A stretch of DNA of 64,000 bases from Pleurodeles waltl (GCF_031143425.1 NC_090441.1:224188928-224252927); one strand, 5' to 3'; shown: positions 11,690 to 24,492, numbered from the stretch's first letter. Notes: generated from the sequence alone by a model not told the origin. Translations and numbers: made by a program.

Positions 11690-12165
11690 AGGAAGACAAA
11701 GAGGAACAGGCTATCCAACAAAACCAGAGTCACCACAGCACAGGCTACCCTCAGAAGAAACATCACAGCAAAGGCAGGAACACCGCCACAACACAGTAGA
11801 GGCACAGAAGGAACACCACTACAGCACATGTTACGCACTGAAAGAGGAACACCATAGCAAAGATTATTCACTCCAGGAGGAATACCACAGCAGAGGCTAA
11901 ACCCAGAAAGAACACCACCACAGCAAAGGCTATTCACAGAAGGAACTCCATCATAGCACAGGCTATCCACTGAAAGAGGAACACCACTGCAAAGACTCTT
12001 CTCTCCATGATAAATAGCACAGCACAGGCTACACACCATAGGAACAACACCACAGCAAAGGCTATCCACCAAAGGAACAACACCACAGCACAAGTTATCC
12101 ACTGAAAGAGATACACAAGGTCACAGGCTATCCAACGAAGGAGGAACAACACAGCACAGACAATC
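11690..12165. repeat. Degenerate minisatellite, unit roughly 35-40 bp
   Basis: Repeats of 'aggctatccac.gaa.gaggaacaccac.acagcaa' in variable lengths. Open frames crossing it on both strands are products of this periodicity (Cys-Cys-Gly-Val repeats on the minus strand), not genes. Confidence 0.7.
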
Positions 12166-12332
12166 ATAAAAGGAATAAAACCATGGCACAGTAATAACTG
12201 TATTACAATATTATAATCTCCTGAAAATTTTGAATGGTCTTGGAACTTTACATCTGGTTATGTTGTATTTCCTGTTTTCTCCTTGCTTTGTTCTGTTGAG
12301 TTCCTGACACCATTTCCTTCCTTATACATTGT

Positions 12333-12991
12333 GGGACATATTTATGAGCCCCTGGCACTGCTTTTGGATCACTTTTTGTGACGCAATGGCTGCGGAAACC
12401 TTTCAATCATGTTTATGAGGCAACGCAAAGCAACTTTGCATGGCTTTGAATTGTCGCACAGATATGGAGTAAGACAAGGCAGCACAAATTGCTACCTTTT
12501 TTTTTCTGCATGAGGGAGGAATTCCACACGCATTGCGGTGGGTGTTACCATGCAACACCCTTGAATTTTTACGTAGCCCCCGATTTACAAGGCCATGTAA
12601 ATCTGGAGATGCTCCAAAACCTTACGCCTTCCCAGGGGAAGGCAGAACAAGGAGAAATATCTTTATTTCACCCCATTTTTTCCTCTTTTTAAATGTGCTG
12701 CTTTCTACATCAGCACACATAGAAAGAGGAAAAAGCATCCAAGGATTGTTTTTGTGCAAGAAGGTGCCCCTTCCTGCACTAAAACAATCCTGCATGCAGT
12801 GCGGGCACCCTTGCACCTTGGTGCCTGCATTGGCGTTAGAATGCTGAAATGGCGCCAGTGCAGGGGGAAGGACTGGAATGCACCGTATGCCATAGATACA
12901 GCACATTCCTGCCTTTTCCCGGTGATGCAGGGTGGCACAGCAAAGTGACTTGCTGCACTGCTCTGTGCCAAAATCTCATAAATTTGGGCCC
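12333..12991. mobile_element. MITE-like element with TIRs GGG..ATTTATGAG
   Basis: The left end GGGACATATTTATGAG and the inverted right end GGGCCCAAATTTATGAG match, followed on both sides by a TGGCAC motif a few bases further in. The interior has no coding capacity and contains short 'tgcaccttggtgcctgca'-type inverted motifs. The target-site duplication is not clear. Confidence 0.55.
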
Positions 12992-14510
12992 GAGTATCTC
13001 CATTAACACCTAGAGTTCCACTATAAGGTTACGAATCCTCGAGGTGACTTGCAATAGTCTTAATACATAAGGCAGTGAGTACTTTATACCTTATAATACG
13101 TACTCTGACTATCACGTTTCCTACAAACCACTTACATCCTTAAGCCAAATGGAGAGGGTCCTACTTACTAACATACAATACATTCCTGCTGTCTGTCCAT
13201 ACTGGTGCCCTTGTGGTTGCCAAGTGTGTACAAAGGCATCCTTGTGTCATGATGAAATAGGGCCTGTGTTGCAGGCAGAATTGCTTTTGTACAGGAAGGG
13301 ACACCTTCCTGCACAAAAACAATCATCAGAGGCTTTGTCCTGTTACAAAGTGTGCTGCATTCTGCTCGCTGCACCTCTACTGGGGAGGTGAACAATTCTG
13401 ACGCATTCCCAGGTGTATTTGTCTTGGTAAAACGGGGAATGCTCCAAAATACATGGCTGGATGTTTGGGACACCCATACTCCACCCATGTCATGGGTAGT
13501 TGGTGTATAGTAAGGGAAGGCAACAACTTGCATTGCGTGTGTTACTCCAGATTTACCAAGCTACGCAGGGCCACTCAAGGTGGCTTTGCCTGGCTTGATA
13601 AGTTTGACTTAAGGAATGTGTTGCCCTTGAGTCACCATGAGTGAGGCAGGGGCAACACAATCCTTTGATAAATATGGTCCTTGGTGCACAGTTCTTTCAT
13701 AGGACAGAGAAAGCATGTTTGCAAACATGAAAACAAAGATATTTGTTGCCAAAAGATAACAGAATCACTTTAATACAAATTAGCTTGTTAAAAATGGTGC
13801 AGTAGCTCAGAATGTGTAGTCACATGCAGAAAGAGCCTACCTTTTCTATAATAACCTAAGGAGTACAAAAAAATAAACATGTTGCCATAGATATGCCTGT
13901 TTTGTGTGTCACTATTCAGTTAGCATAACAGCTGTTTTGATTCTGCTCAGTGATTTGACCTGCGTTTCCCTCAGCAGCTGGCTCTAGCAGCAGGCATTGT
14001 GAAGCCAGAACTTAACTGTAATAACTTGTTACAGTTGTGATCTGACGTCATTCCTTCCTAATAGGTCACTGGGTGTGTTACAAGTCACCTATTATAAAGA
14101 AATTAGAGACAGGTTTTTATTGAGGGATTGTAGAATCCCATGTATTGTATATAGATATACATATTTGATATAAAACCACAATCTCCTAGAGTTTGTACTT
14201 TTGTCTAAACACTCTAGATTGCGTAGACTTTTGTTGATAGGTCTTTTGGTTCCTTGGCAACCTTGTTAAATACAGAAGAATTATGGACATGCACATTTTG
14301 ATAGCTTAAATCATTTTATATACAAGGGTATGCAACACATTTGGGGTAAATTTATCATTCTTTCATGCAGCGCAATGCATCAAGCCATGAAAAGGAAGGG
14401 GCAGGAAGATGCAGTATTCAACATTCCTGTCCTTTCCCACAGCTGGCGCACTTTTAGCTGCCTAGCTCCAATGCAAGCAACCTTGCGTCATGTTACAAGG
14501 GTGCCCGCGT
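12992..14510. other. Unassigned; contains decayed MITE-like pieces
   Basis: 13250-13680 resembles the 12333-12991 element ('tttgataaatatggtcc' near 13661), and 14340-14365 has another 'gggtaaatttatcatt' end. 13690-14330 holds nothing recognisable; 14120-14180 is AT-rich. Confidence 0.4.
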
Positions 14511-14655
14511 GGAGGAAAGTACCATCTTGCCTGGCATGTTACCCCCATTTTCACTGCATGTATGTATGTTTTAGCCCTTGTGTCACTGGAATCCTGCTAG
14601 CCAGGACCCCAGTGCTCATAGTATGTGCCCTGTATATGATACCCTGTGTAGTGCC
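14511..14655 (+). mobile_element. Long LTR, first 145 bp, plus sense
   Basis: Matches the LTR start: 'ggaaagtaccatcttgcctg', 'gttacccccatttt', 'gatcctgctagccaggaccc' (here 'aatcctgc'). It lacks the first bases of the terminus and is cut after 145 bp by an opposite-sense LTR piece. Confidence 0.7.
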
Positions 14656-17075
14656 TGTAGGAGGCTGGCCTAGCTTGTAGTGGGTACCAGAGATAGTTAG
14701 ACCTTGTGCCAGGTCCAGTTATCCCTTATTAGTGTAGAAGAGGTGTTTCTAGCAGCTAAGGCTGATAGAAGGTAGCTATGGCAAAGCAGCTTAGGCTGAA
14801 CTAGGAGACATGCAAAGCTCCTACTATACCACTGGTGTCACATGCACAATATCAGAAGAAAACACAATACACAGATGTACTAAAAATAAAGGTACTTTAT
14901 TTTTATGACAATATGCCAAAAGTATCTCAGTGAGTAACCTCAGTAAGAAGGTAAGTAATATACACAAGTTATATGTACACAAACCCAAAACAGGTAAGTA
15001 AGAGTAAGAAAAGTAATGCAAACAGTGTAGAATTACAATAGGTTGCGATAGGCAAACATAGGTCTAGGGGCAACACAAACAATATACTCCAAAAGTGGAA
15101 TGAGAATCACGAACGGACCCCAGACTTATAGGAGCTTGTAGAGGGTCGCTGGGACTGTAAGAAAACAGTCAGGCTGTCCAAGATACCCCACCCCAAGACC
15201 CAGAAAAGTAGGAGTAAAGTACACCTACTACCCCAAAAGGACACAATAGTCGTGATGGGGGATTCTGCAGGAACCACAAACACCAGCAAAGCACTGAAGA
15301 CAGATTCCTGGACCTGAGGACCTGCAAGGCAAGGGGACCAAGTCCAAGAGTCATGATAGTGTCCGGGGGGGCAGGAGCGCAGGAAAACCCTGGATGAAGG
15401 TGCAAGGAAGCTGCCTCCGAATGGAAGAAGCTTATGATTCTGCAACAACGAAGAGAGCTAGGAACTTCTCCTTTGGAAGGAAGATGTCCCACAGAGTGCT
15501 GAAGGTTGCAGAAGTGTTCCCACGCAGAAATACTGCAAACAAGCCTTGCTAGCTGCAAGGGTCAGGGTCGAGGTTTTTGGGTGCTGCTGGGGACCAGGAT
15601 GTCGCCCCTTGGAAGAGGAGACGGGGGGGCACTCTGCAACTCAGAGAGACCCTACAGAAGCAGGCATCACCCGCAGAAGTACCGGAGCAGGCACTTAGAA
15701 GATTTGTGAACCGGAGCTGGCTCAGAGACACAAAGGAGGGTCCTGCGACGTCGGAGGCCAACTCAGCGGGTTGAGCACTGCAGGACGGAGTGCTGGGGAC
15801 CCAGGCTAGGCTGTGCATGAAGGAAATCCGGGAAGAGTACACAGGAGCCTGAGCAGCTGCAAATCATGCGGTACCCAGCAATGCAGTCTTGCGTGGGGAG
15901 GCAAGGACTTAACTCCACCAAACTTGGACTGAAGGATCACTGGACTGTGTGAGTCACTTGGATAGAGTTCCTGTGTTCCTGTGCTCGCCAGCATGAGAGG
16001 GGACCCAGAGGACCAGTGATGCAGTCTTTTGGTGCCTGCATTAGCAGGGGGAAGATTCCATCGACCCACAGGAGATTTGTCCTTGGCTTCCAGTGCAGGG
16101 TGAAGGCAGATGACCCCCAGAGCATGCACCACCTGGAAACAGTCGAGAAAGCTGGACGGATGAGGTGCTACAATGTTGCTGGTAGTCGTCTTGCTACTTT
16201 GTTGTGGTTTTGCAGGCGTCCTGGAGCAGTCAGCGGTCGATCCTTGGCAGAAGTCGAAGAGGGAAGTGCAGAGGAACTCTGGTGAGCTCCTGCATTTGTT
16301 ATCTGAAGAATTCCCTTGAGGAGAGACCTTAAATAGCCAGAAAATGAGGTTTGGCTACCAAGAAAGGAGGATTGGCTACCAAGAGAGGTAAGGGCCTATC
16401 AGACGGGGTCTCTGGCGTCACCTGCTGGCACTGGCCACTCAGAGCAGTCCAGTGTGCCCCCAACACCTCTGTTTCCAAGATGGCAGAGGTCTGGGACACA
16501 CTGGAGGAGCTCTGGGCACCTCCCCTGGGAGGTACTGGTCAGGGGAGTGGTCACTCCCCTTTCCTTTGTCCAGTTTCGCACCAGAGCAGGGCTGGGGGAT
16601 CCCTGAGCCAGTGTAGACTGGCTTATGCAGAGATGGGGTGCATCTGTGCCCATCAAAGCATTTCCAGAGGCTGGGGAAGGCTACTTCTCCCCAGCCCTTC
16701 ACACCAATTTCCAAAGAGGAAATCCTTTGTTCTGCCTTCCTGGACCAGGGCTGCCTGGACCCCAGGATGGCAGAATCCCATCTGAGGAGTTGGCAGCAGC
16801 AGCAGCTGCAGTGGAAATCCCAGAAAGGCAGTTTGGCAGCACCCGGGTTCTGTGCTAGAGACTCAGGGAACATGGAATTGTCCCCCCAATACCAAAATGG
16901 TATTGGGGTGACAATTCCATGATCTTAGACATGTTACATGGCCATGTTCGGCGTTACCATTGTGACACTATACAGAGGTAGTGACCTAGGTATAGTGCAC
17001 ACGTGTAATGGTGTCCCCGCACTCACAAAGTCTGGAGAATTTGCCCTGAACGATGTGGGGGCACCTTGGCTAGTG
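14656..17075 (-). mobile_element. Long LTR, minus sense, 5' end missing
   Basis: In plus orientation it begins TGTAGGAGGCTGG, the inverted 3' terminus of the LTR, and follows the complete copy at 35112-37583 through the palindromic poly(A) region (14882-14904), 'gtagagggtcgctgggactgt', the 'tgcaagg' central region and 'ccaataccaaa.tggtattgggg'. It breaks off near 17075 where about 500 bp of LTR should follow. Open frames in it are by-products of LTR sequence and not genes. Confidence 0.75.
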
Positions 17076-17450
17076 TAACAAGCTGCTCTGATGATGGAAA
17101 TATCACTAAGTAAGTTTAAGAACTTTTGCAAGAATATTGTTTGATGGAGGATAGGCGCTAGTATTCCTTTACCTGTTTTGTTTGTTCTTTCATTTTTAAA
17201 TTTGATTGCGGGTGGCCTCAAGTTGCAGTAGTGGCCTATTTTACAATTATTCTTTTAGTCTTTTTCTAAGGGAAAAAGCTTGAACAGGTTCGGGTGAGCT
17301 AGGCTTTGGTTTCCAAAAATTTAAAGTGCTTATTCTCTATTTTCTTTATCTTTTTGGGGGAATTTTGCACTGTTGTTTTGTTCACTTTACTGTGGGGCCT
17401 AGCCTGCCCAAGCCACGGGCCACGGCCAGCCAGCTATCATTACTAGACAT
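17076..17450. other. Unassigned sequence
   Basis: Between the LTR break and the MITE. T-rich stretches at 17320-17390; no recognised feature. Confidence 0.4.
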
Positions 17451-17453
17451 TAG

Positions 17454-18017
17454 GGGGGTCATTCTGACCCTGGCGGCCGGTGACCGCCAGGGTCACCGAC
17501 CACGGGAGCACCGCCAACAGGCTGGCGGTGCTCCCGAGGGCATTCTGACCGCGGCGGTTCAGCCGCGGTCAGAAAGGGTAAACCGGCGGTCTCCCGCCGG
17601 TTTACCGCTGCCCCAGTGAATCCTCCATGGCGGCGGAGCGCGCTCCGCCGCCATGAGGATTCAGACACCCCCTACCGCCATCCTGTTCATGGCGGGAAAC
17701 CCAATGGCATGGGCATGCAGGGGCCCCCGTAAGAGGGCCCCAAAAAGTATTTCAGTGTCTGCTTTGCAGACACTGAAATACGCGACGGGTGCAACTGCAC
17801 CCGTCGCACCCCTGCAACTACGCCGGCTCAATTCTGAGCCGGCGTCCTCGTTGCAGGGGCATTTCCTCTGGGCCGGCGGGCGCTCTTTTGGAGAGCGCCC
17901 GCCGGCCCAGAGGAAATGTTTGAATGGCCGCCGCGGTCTTTTGACCGCGGTGCGGTCATTTGGCGGCGGTACCTTGGCGGACGGCCTCCGCCGTCCGCCA
18001 AGGTTAAAATCACCCCC
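17454..18017. mobile_element. 564-bp GC-rich MITE built from a chain of hairpins
   Basis: TIRs GGGGGTCATTCTGACCCTGG and (inverted) GGGGGTGATTTTAACCTTGG, 19 of 23 matching over the full end, flanked by TAG on both sides (17451-17453, 18018-18020). Nearly the whole interior is consecutive inverted repeats: 11 bp (17466-17494), 13-14 bp (17503-17536), 13 bp (17543-17574), 13 bp (17577-17606), 23 bp with one bulge (17617-17663), 16 bp (17747-17781), 12 bp (17782-17807), 10 bp enclosing 11 bp (17809-17859), 27 bp perfect (17860-17918), 8 bp (17931-17950) and 15 bp (17971-18004). There is no transposase. Superfamily uncertain; a 3-bp TSD suggests PIF/Harbinger. Confidence 0.8.
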
Positions 18018-18020
18018 TAG

Positions 18021-18810
18021 GTGGCTTATGTTCAAGGAGCTTGCACCACTGGTACGGCCTGGAACGACTCATGGTGGCCCTCGGACCCCCACCCACCCCT
18101 GCCAGCCACGCAAGAAACCTCGGCTTCATCCTGGACTCCGCCCTCACCATGTCCAAACAGGTCAGCGCCGTCTCCTCCTCCTGTTTCAACACCCTTCGAA
18201 TGCTCCGCAGAATCTTCAAGTGGATTCCAACAGAAATCAGAAAGACGGTCACCCAGGCCCTCGTCAGCAGCAGACTTGACTACGGCAACGCACTCTACAC
18301 AGGCATCCCAACCAAAGACATCAAACGTCTCCAACGTATCCAAAATGCCTCCGCCCGACTGATCCTCGACATACCCCGCCGAAGTCACATCTCCCCTCAC
18401 CTAAAGGAACTCCACTGGCTCCCGGTAGACAAGAGGATCACCTTTAAACTCCTGACCCACGCTCACAAGGCACTTCACAACACCGGACCCTCCTACCTCA
18501 ACACCAGACTCAACTTCTACACTCCAACACGTCAACTCCGATCCGCCAACCTCGCCCTCGCCATCGTACCCCGAATCCAGCGCAAGACATCCGGCGGCAG
18601 ATCCTTCTCCTTCCTCGCCGCCAAGACCTGGAACTCTCTCCCCACATCTCTTCGCCAGACCCAGGACCTCCTCGCATTCAGAAGGCTCCTCAAGACCTGG
18701 CTCTTCGACCGCTAAATCAGCAGCGCTCCCCCCCCCCCCTCAGCGCCTCGAAACCCTGACGGTACATAGCGCGCTTTATAAATACTATGACTGATTGATT
18801 GATTGATTGG
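18021..18810 (+). mobile_element. L2/CR1-group LINE, 5'-truncated 3' end
   Basis: A 3' end of a non-LTR retrotransposon: the last part of the reverse-transcriptase ORF, a short 3' UTR, the motif 'gcgcgctttataaatacta' and a (TGAT)n tail at 18787-18809. It starts directly after the TAG that flanks the MITE at 17454-18017. Confidence 0.85.
18041..18715 (+). pseudogene. LINE reverse transcriptase, C-terminal 220 residues
   Basis: The frame encodes the region downstream of the RT fingers and palm in L2/CR1-group LINEs. It shows 'LGFILDSALTM' (after the thumb), 'SSSCFNTLRMLRRIFKWIP', 'SRLDYGNALY', 'LQRIQNASARLILDIPR', 'HISPHLKELHWLPVDKRITF', 'KALHNTGPSYLN' and ends 'TWLFDR' at the stop. The catalytic palm with the YXDD box is missing because the copy is 5' truncated, so it cannot be functional. 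The surviving frame has no stops, suggesting a fairly recent copy. The same family, in a more decayed copy, lies at 27747-28568 on the other strand. Confidence 0.85.
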
Positions 18811-21149
18811 TGTGTCTTTTGTTTGGATGCAGCAGAGGCACAGTTCTGGCTCCATATTTGCAAAATGATGCAGTTGACCAAATGTGTCACTTTTTCTGGC
18901 TTTGTGTCGGAAAAAAGCCTGTGCAGGATCCTGCTGCATCACATAATATTTAATGTGTGCAGAGTGGGTGTTCCGTCGGAAAAAGCTATTTACAACTGAC
19001 GCAGTGGTATTTACAACATTTTCCCCATTTGATGCTTCTTCAAGATGCGTCACACATAGCTTGCACTGTATCAGAATTCCTACGCCACCAAAACCCAGGT
19101 GCAGGGAATCAAGCAGTGGCTTTAAGATAATCTGGAAGATGGCTGTTGTGTACCTCCCCATTGGTTGTAGTAGGTTTACACATATGAAACTCGTGAGGGA
19201 CCCCTTAACCACCCTGGCACCACAGCATCCAACCATCTACTGCAGTAGGACAATGTGACGTTGTGTACTTTTTGTAAGCAACAGGCCAGGAAAGGAACAG
19301 GCCAAGAGTGTCACTTCTCCATGGAGGAATGGGTCCTCATGTCTAGGTCTGCATACCCTAAAGGACAGCAGGTAAGTACACACATCAGATATAGGAAACA
19401 TGTATCTCCACTACACATTTCAAACATATACTTATTTTCATGTGCGTTACACTGTCACTCACTATGTCACACATACTCAGGTCTCTGCATACATACGTAG
19501 ACTATGCCCACTGTAATGTGACACCTAGCCAAACTTCATACATTACCTCTTACATACAGGACCTAGTGTAGATGATGGCATTCCAACATTTTACAGTCTT
19601 TTACATTGTTCCTCAAACATTAGGCTGAATGCGTCAATCTGTACTGATACATCACTTCTATTTTTGACACGTTGCAGAAGTTTCAACCGTTCTGATATCA
19701 ACTTCAGCAATGCATTATTTTTTATGAGGATGCTTTGCGGTATCGTTCCCTCAGATGCGTCAGTATTTTTGATGCATCCTGAGACTCTACACCATTGAGC
19801 ACCATATTGTAAATACAACGCATCCATGCCATTGTAAACTATTTTGACGTGGCAAATTGTTTTTGGCACATCACTACCAAAACTCAGAGATGTGTCAAAC
19901 CCTGTAAATGAGACCTTGGGCATATTTTATACAAGTGTTTATGTCTTTTATTTTTCTTAAACATCTATTGATTCAGCGATGGCCTTGGATTAAATGCAAA
20001 ATGTGTTTTTTTTGTACTTAATGCTTTCTGTAAAGAGTTTTACTATTTTGGTGGGTTAATTTTTGATGCCTTGAGATGTTTGTGGTTGGCCAATTTTCAA
20101 AGCTGACAGATAATTTTTGTTTATGACATTACTGAATTAATGATACCGTTTTCTTCTTTGTTTACCACGCCTTCTTGCTTTCCTGGCCAGGTGGCCATTT
20201 TTTGTGTGGCCAGTGTGCATGTTTTTTTTTTCACAGGTCACAATGTTGTCTTTGGTCTCCATGCCATGTGTCAGGGTGACCATTTTGGTTTGTGTAGTGA
20301 GTATGCTTTTTGCCATAGACCTGCGTGTACTCTTTGTTGGTTGTGCCTTTGCCCCTGGTGACCATGTGGCCGGCAGCCATTTTGTAGTCGGTGTGCATTG
20401 CTTTTGCAAAAGGCCTGCATGTGTTCTCTGTTGTTCATTCCTTCACCCTTGGTGGCCATGTGCCAGCGTGGCCTTTTTCTGCAGCCAGTGTGTCCTTTTC
20501 TTCCACTTTGCAAAGCCATTTTCTAGGAACATTGATAGAAGAGGCCTATCCCTTTTTGTTTTTTTCATTTTTATTTTTTTCCCAGATGTCAGTTTAATGT
20601 GCATGGGGATGGTTGTACTATGTATGTAAAGTGATTTTAATGCACGTTTCCCAAGTATCTCTGCACCTTCTTGTCTCCCATAGGATTTTTCATAGTCCCT
20701 AGGGAGACACCATCAATATTTGTTTTGAATATTCTTTTCTCTGCAGCCCTCACCTGCCATAGCCTCACACTAGCAAGAATGTTTTAAAATTATTATTCCA
20801 TTTTCCCCTGCACTCATTGCCTGCTGTAGGCTACTGGTGCACACCAACATAACTTTCTAAGGATTATTCCATTTCCAACATGCCTGCTACAGGCATCTGA
20901 TAAGCCTTATGGGCACATAAAGTAAACTTTTCAATGTATATGTTATTTAAATTATATGTTTTGTGGTTTGGAATGGATAAACTATTGTTACTTATTTGTG
21001 ATGTGACCTTACTAAATGATATTGTCTGTAAGTTCTAACTGCAAATACCAACTGTCAATGAATGTTTTTCTTGTTTGTTTGCTTTTAGGTGCTCAAGACA
21101 CATCATCACACACTGTACAGCCAGACAGAAGGACGACAGTGATGCACGC
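18811..21149. other. Unassigned sequence, no genes recognised
   Basis: 18811-19260 and 19590-19930 contain scattered 'gatgcgtca'-like motifs, possibly from decayed MITEs. 20130-20520 has loose repeats of 'ggtggccat.tt...gtgtgcat.ctttt'. A 110-codon frame on the minus strand (19591-19923) has no recognisable domain and is not called. The rest shows nothing specific. Confidence 0.4.
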
Positions 21150-22881
21150 TGTAGGAAAGTAGCCTCTTTCTAGCATGGTTACCCCCACTTTTGGCCTGTT
21201 TGTGAGTGTGCGTCAGTGTGTTTTTACTGTGTCACTGGGATCCTGCTAGCCAGGACCCCAGTGCTCATAGATAAAAACCCATATGGCAGTGTGTTTTGCC
21301 TGTCTCACTAGGATCCTGCTAGCCAGGACCCCAGTGCTCATAGCTCATAGTACAACTATGTATGTATGCCTGTGTGGTGCCTAAATGTGTCACTGAGGCT
21401 CTGCTAATCAGAACCTCAGTGCTTAAGCTCTCTCTGCTTTTAAATTTGTCAATGTAGGCCAGTGACTTCATTTACCAATTTCAATTGGCATACTGGACCC
21501 CCCTTATAAGTCCCTAGTATATGGTACCTAGGTACCCAGGGCATTGGGGTTCCAGGAGATCCATATGGGCTGCAGCATTTCTATTGCCACCCTTAGGGAG
21601 CTCAGACAATTCTTACACAGGCCTGCCACTGCAGCCTGAGTGAAATAGTGAACACACTATTTCACAGCCATTTTCACTGCACTTAAGTAACTTATAAGTC
21701 ACTGATATGTCTAACCTTCACTTATTGAAGGTTAGGTGCAAGGTTACTAAGTGTGAGGGCACCCTGGTACTAGCACAGGTGCCCCCACATAGTTCATGGC
21801 CATTTCCCCATACCTTGTGAGTGCGGGGACGCCATTACACATATGCACTACATATAGGTCAATACCTATATGTAGCTTCACAATGGTAACTTCGAATATG
21901 GCCATGTAACATGCTGAAGATCATGGAATTGTCCCCCCATTCCAAATCTGGTATTGGGGAGCCAATTCCATGCATTCTGGGGGCTCCACCATGGACCCCC
22001 AGTACTGCCAAACCAGCTCTCTGAGGTTTGCACTGCCACCTCACAGACAGCGTTCTGCCCCCTTGGGGTCAGGACAGCCCAGTCCCAGGAAGGCAGAACA
22101 AAGCATTTCCTCTTAGAGCAGGGTGTTACACCCTCTCCCTTTAGAAAAAGGTATTACATGCTAGGGAGGGGTAGCCTCCCCCAGCCTCTGTAAATGCTTT
22201 GAAGGGCACAGATGGTGCCCTCCTTGCATAAACCAGTACACACCGGTTCAGGGACCCCTTCTCCACTGCTCTGGCAGGAAAATGGACAAAGGAAAGGGGA
22301 GTGACCACTCCCCTGTCCATCACCACCCCTGGGGTGGTACCCAGAGGTCCTCCAGTGTGTCGCAGACTTCAGCTGTCTTGCTTTGCAAGGTGTGTGGGCA
22401 CTCTGGAGGCCTCTGAGCGGCCAGTGCCAGAAGGTGACGTCAGAGACCCCTCCTGATAGGTCCTTAGCTGAGAAGGTAGCCAATCCCCCTCTCAGGGTTA
22501 TTTAGGGTGTCTCCTGTGGGTTCTCTTGAGATTCTGCTTGCAAGTTTCCTTCAGGAATTCTCTGCAACAACTTCAGAATCCTCTGACCTCGGATCAACCA
22601 CAGCCTGCTCCAAGAAACGCTGTAACTGTAACAAAGTGTCTACAAGAGACACTTTTCTTCAGCAACCTCAGCTCCAAGCCAGCAACTGCAACAGTTTTCA
22701 TGGTGTGCACGCTCTGGGGACTCCCTGTCTTCATCCTACACCAGAAAAACCGAAGAAATCTCCAGTGGAGTTACAGAATCACTCCCCTGCTCCAAGCAGG
22801 CACCTTCCAAGGCGATGACCGGTACCCTGGGACTCCTCTCACGGTGACTAGCATGCTCCTAAGGACACAGTGGGTGGACAG
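21150..22881 (+). mobile_element. Long LTR (Gmr1-like family), plus sense, first part
   Basis: Starts TGTAGGAAAGTAGCC at 21150 and follows the family order: two near-direct copies of 'gatcctgctagccaggaccc', 'cttataagtccctagtatatggtacc', 'tatttcacagccatttt', 'ccaatacca..', then the CT-rich centre. It is split at 22881 by the solo LTR 22882-24492 and continues at 24493. Confidence 0.8.
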
Positions 22882-24492
22882 TGATAGTGCGTCAGAGCCT
22901 TAATAAGTAAACTGCCAAGGAGACGAGTTTAGGTCAACTAAGCTTTGGACCACATTCGGGGACTTCCCAGTACAAGATGTCTTTTAGCATCACAAATCAA
23001 TGGATCAATAAACCAATCAGTAATTACAATAACCAATCGACAACTTAATCAATAACATTTAGTAAGAATCAATAAGTTGAACACAATGGCCTTTCAGTCA
23101 TGAATAACCACACCAATTGAGTTAAGGATTTGGATATTTATTTCCCTATTAGTTACAATCTAATGTCGTCCCTGTTAGTCTCATTAGGAATCAATCTCAT
23201 CAGGAACTCTTCTAATTAGCAATTAGATCCCAATTAATCATTGCATAGACAATGTTCATTCAGTATTTAGGCACATCATTAATACGAATCAACATAGAAA
23301 AGTCTCGTTAATACATGATTCAACAAAGCAAGAACTCAGTCATTTGTCTATTTGCGTCAGATAATTGTGAACACCTTAACTAACCTCAAATTAGCATTAG
23401 CATGTTGGGCTTCATGCAAAACATTTTAGCAAATACGCATTTGGAAAACATCTAAACTATGGCCTCTATCAAAATAGCAGTTGGTACCTAGAAAGAAAAG
23501 GCAAACATACAATTACAATTTTGCATCAGATAGTTACCAATCCAACAGATCAGCAAACAGTGTCACTCTTCGTCCTCAGGACATCAGTCGATTCACCATC
23601 AGCAGAGATAGGACGGGGCAAAGTCTCGTTATAGCATAGCTAAGGAATAGGACTTTCCCTCATACGGAGGAGAGGTAAGCATCAGGCAAAAATGGGTAGA
23701 GGGTGGTTTAAAGTAATAGGACAAAGCAAGAGAGAGTGAGAAGTCTCTGTGAGTGAGCGAAGACTAACCGAGCCCCTTTCTCATTCGGTCACTCTGTTAA
23801 ATCAAAACTGTCTAATTAGCCCTTAACTCCTCATTGGATAATAATTTGTGCATCGTTATCTCTGTCCAATAATTCTTCAAGCATCCTGCCAGAATTTTCC
23901 ACAAACAACAGTTCTCATGTCGCGGATTGGTCCATGTTATTGACGTCTTCAACGGTTGAAATGTCAGGTAGGAAAAGTTACATTTTGCGCTCCAGTCAGT
24001 GTCTCCATTGTTTTTTCCTACTACAGTTAACCTTGCACCTGTTACGAATTACACTCAGCAAGAACGTGGCCTTGAGCAAGTCAGTTCTCATGAGAAAGAA
24101 TTTACTACGGCTACACACACATAACTTCTGGAAAAGTACAGCTCCGTGTCCTTCAGGAAAACAGCACATTACACGTTAGAAAATACAGTTTAATATGAGG
24201 CCAGGCAGCTAGGCTCAGACCCTCGCTAAGCTAAGGCCTTCTAATTAATAAGCAAACTCTTAACACATAGATCTAATTATGATATGCTAATACAAATTCA
24301 AAACATTATTGCATACAAATTCAGAATTAACAGCTTTCATTAGTCTTCGTATACAGTGGTAGCCACTCCCTGTGGGCACATTTCAGACGTGTGCATTATT
24401 TTCTATGTTAACACATTTTCTATGTAGCTTCATCACACAATATATTGCAAGCTTTACATGTTAATATTGCTTTTAAAAGACACACTCCAACA
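22882..24492. mobile_element. Solo LTR, ERV-like, 1611 bp, TSD ACAG
   Basis: Begins TGATAGTGCG and ends CTCCAACA, with ACAG on both sides (22878-22881 and 24493-24496). Removing the insert and one ACAG gives 'gtggacagcatcaacgtagac', which aligns with the sister LTR at about 62274 ('gtggaccccttcaacacagac'), so the borders are well supported. A 4-bp duplication is usual for gammaretrovirus-like (class I) ERVs. No internal region remains. Sense strand not determined; the form read on the minus strand (TGTTGGAG...) looks more LTR-like. Short open frames inside are not considered genes. Confidence 0.75.

Noticed and set aside
11683..12102. 139-codon Cys-rich repetitive frame on the minus strand
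   Set aside because: Product of the degenerate minisatellite at 11690-12165.
16351..16873. Overlapping 144-codon frames on both strands
   Set aside because: Inside an LTR; the homologous stretch in the other LTR copies does not keep the frames.
19591..19923. 110-codon frame on the minus strand
   Set aside because: No recognisable domain, neighbours or repeat support; length is possible by chance in AT-rich DNA.
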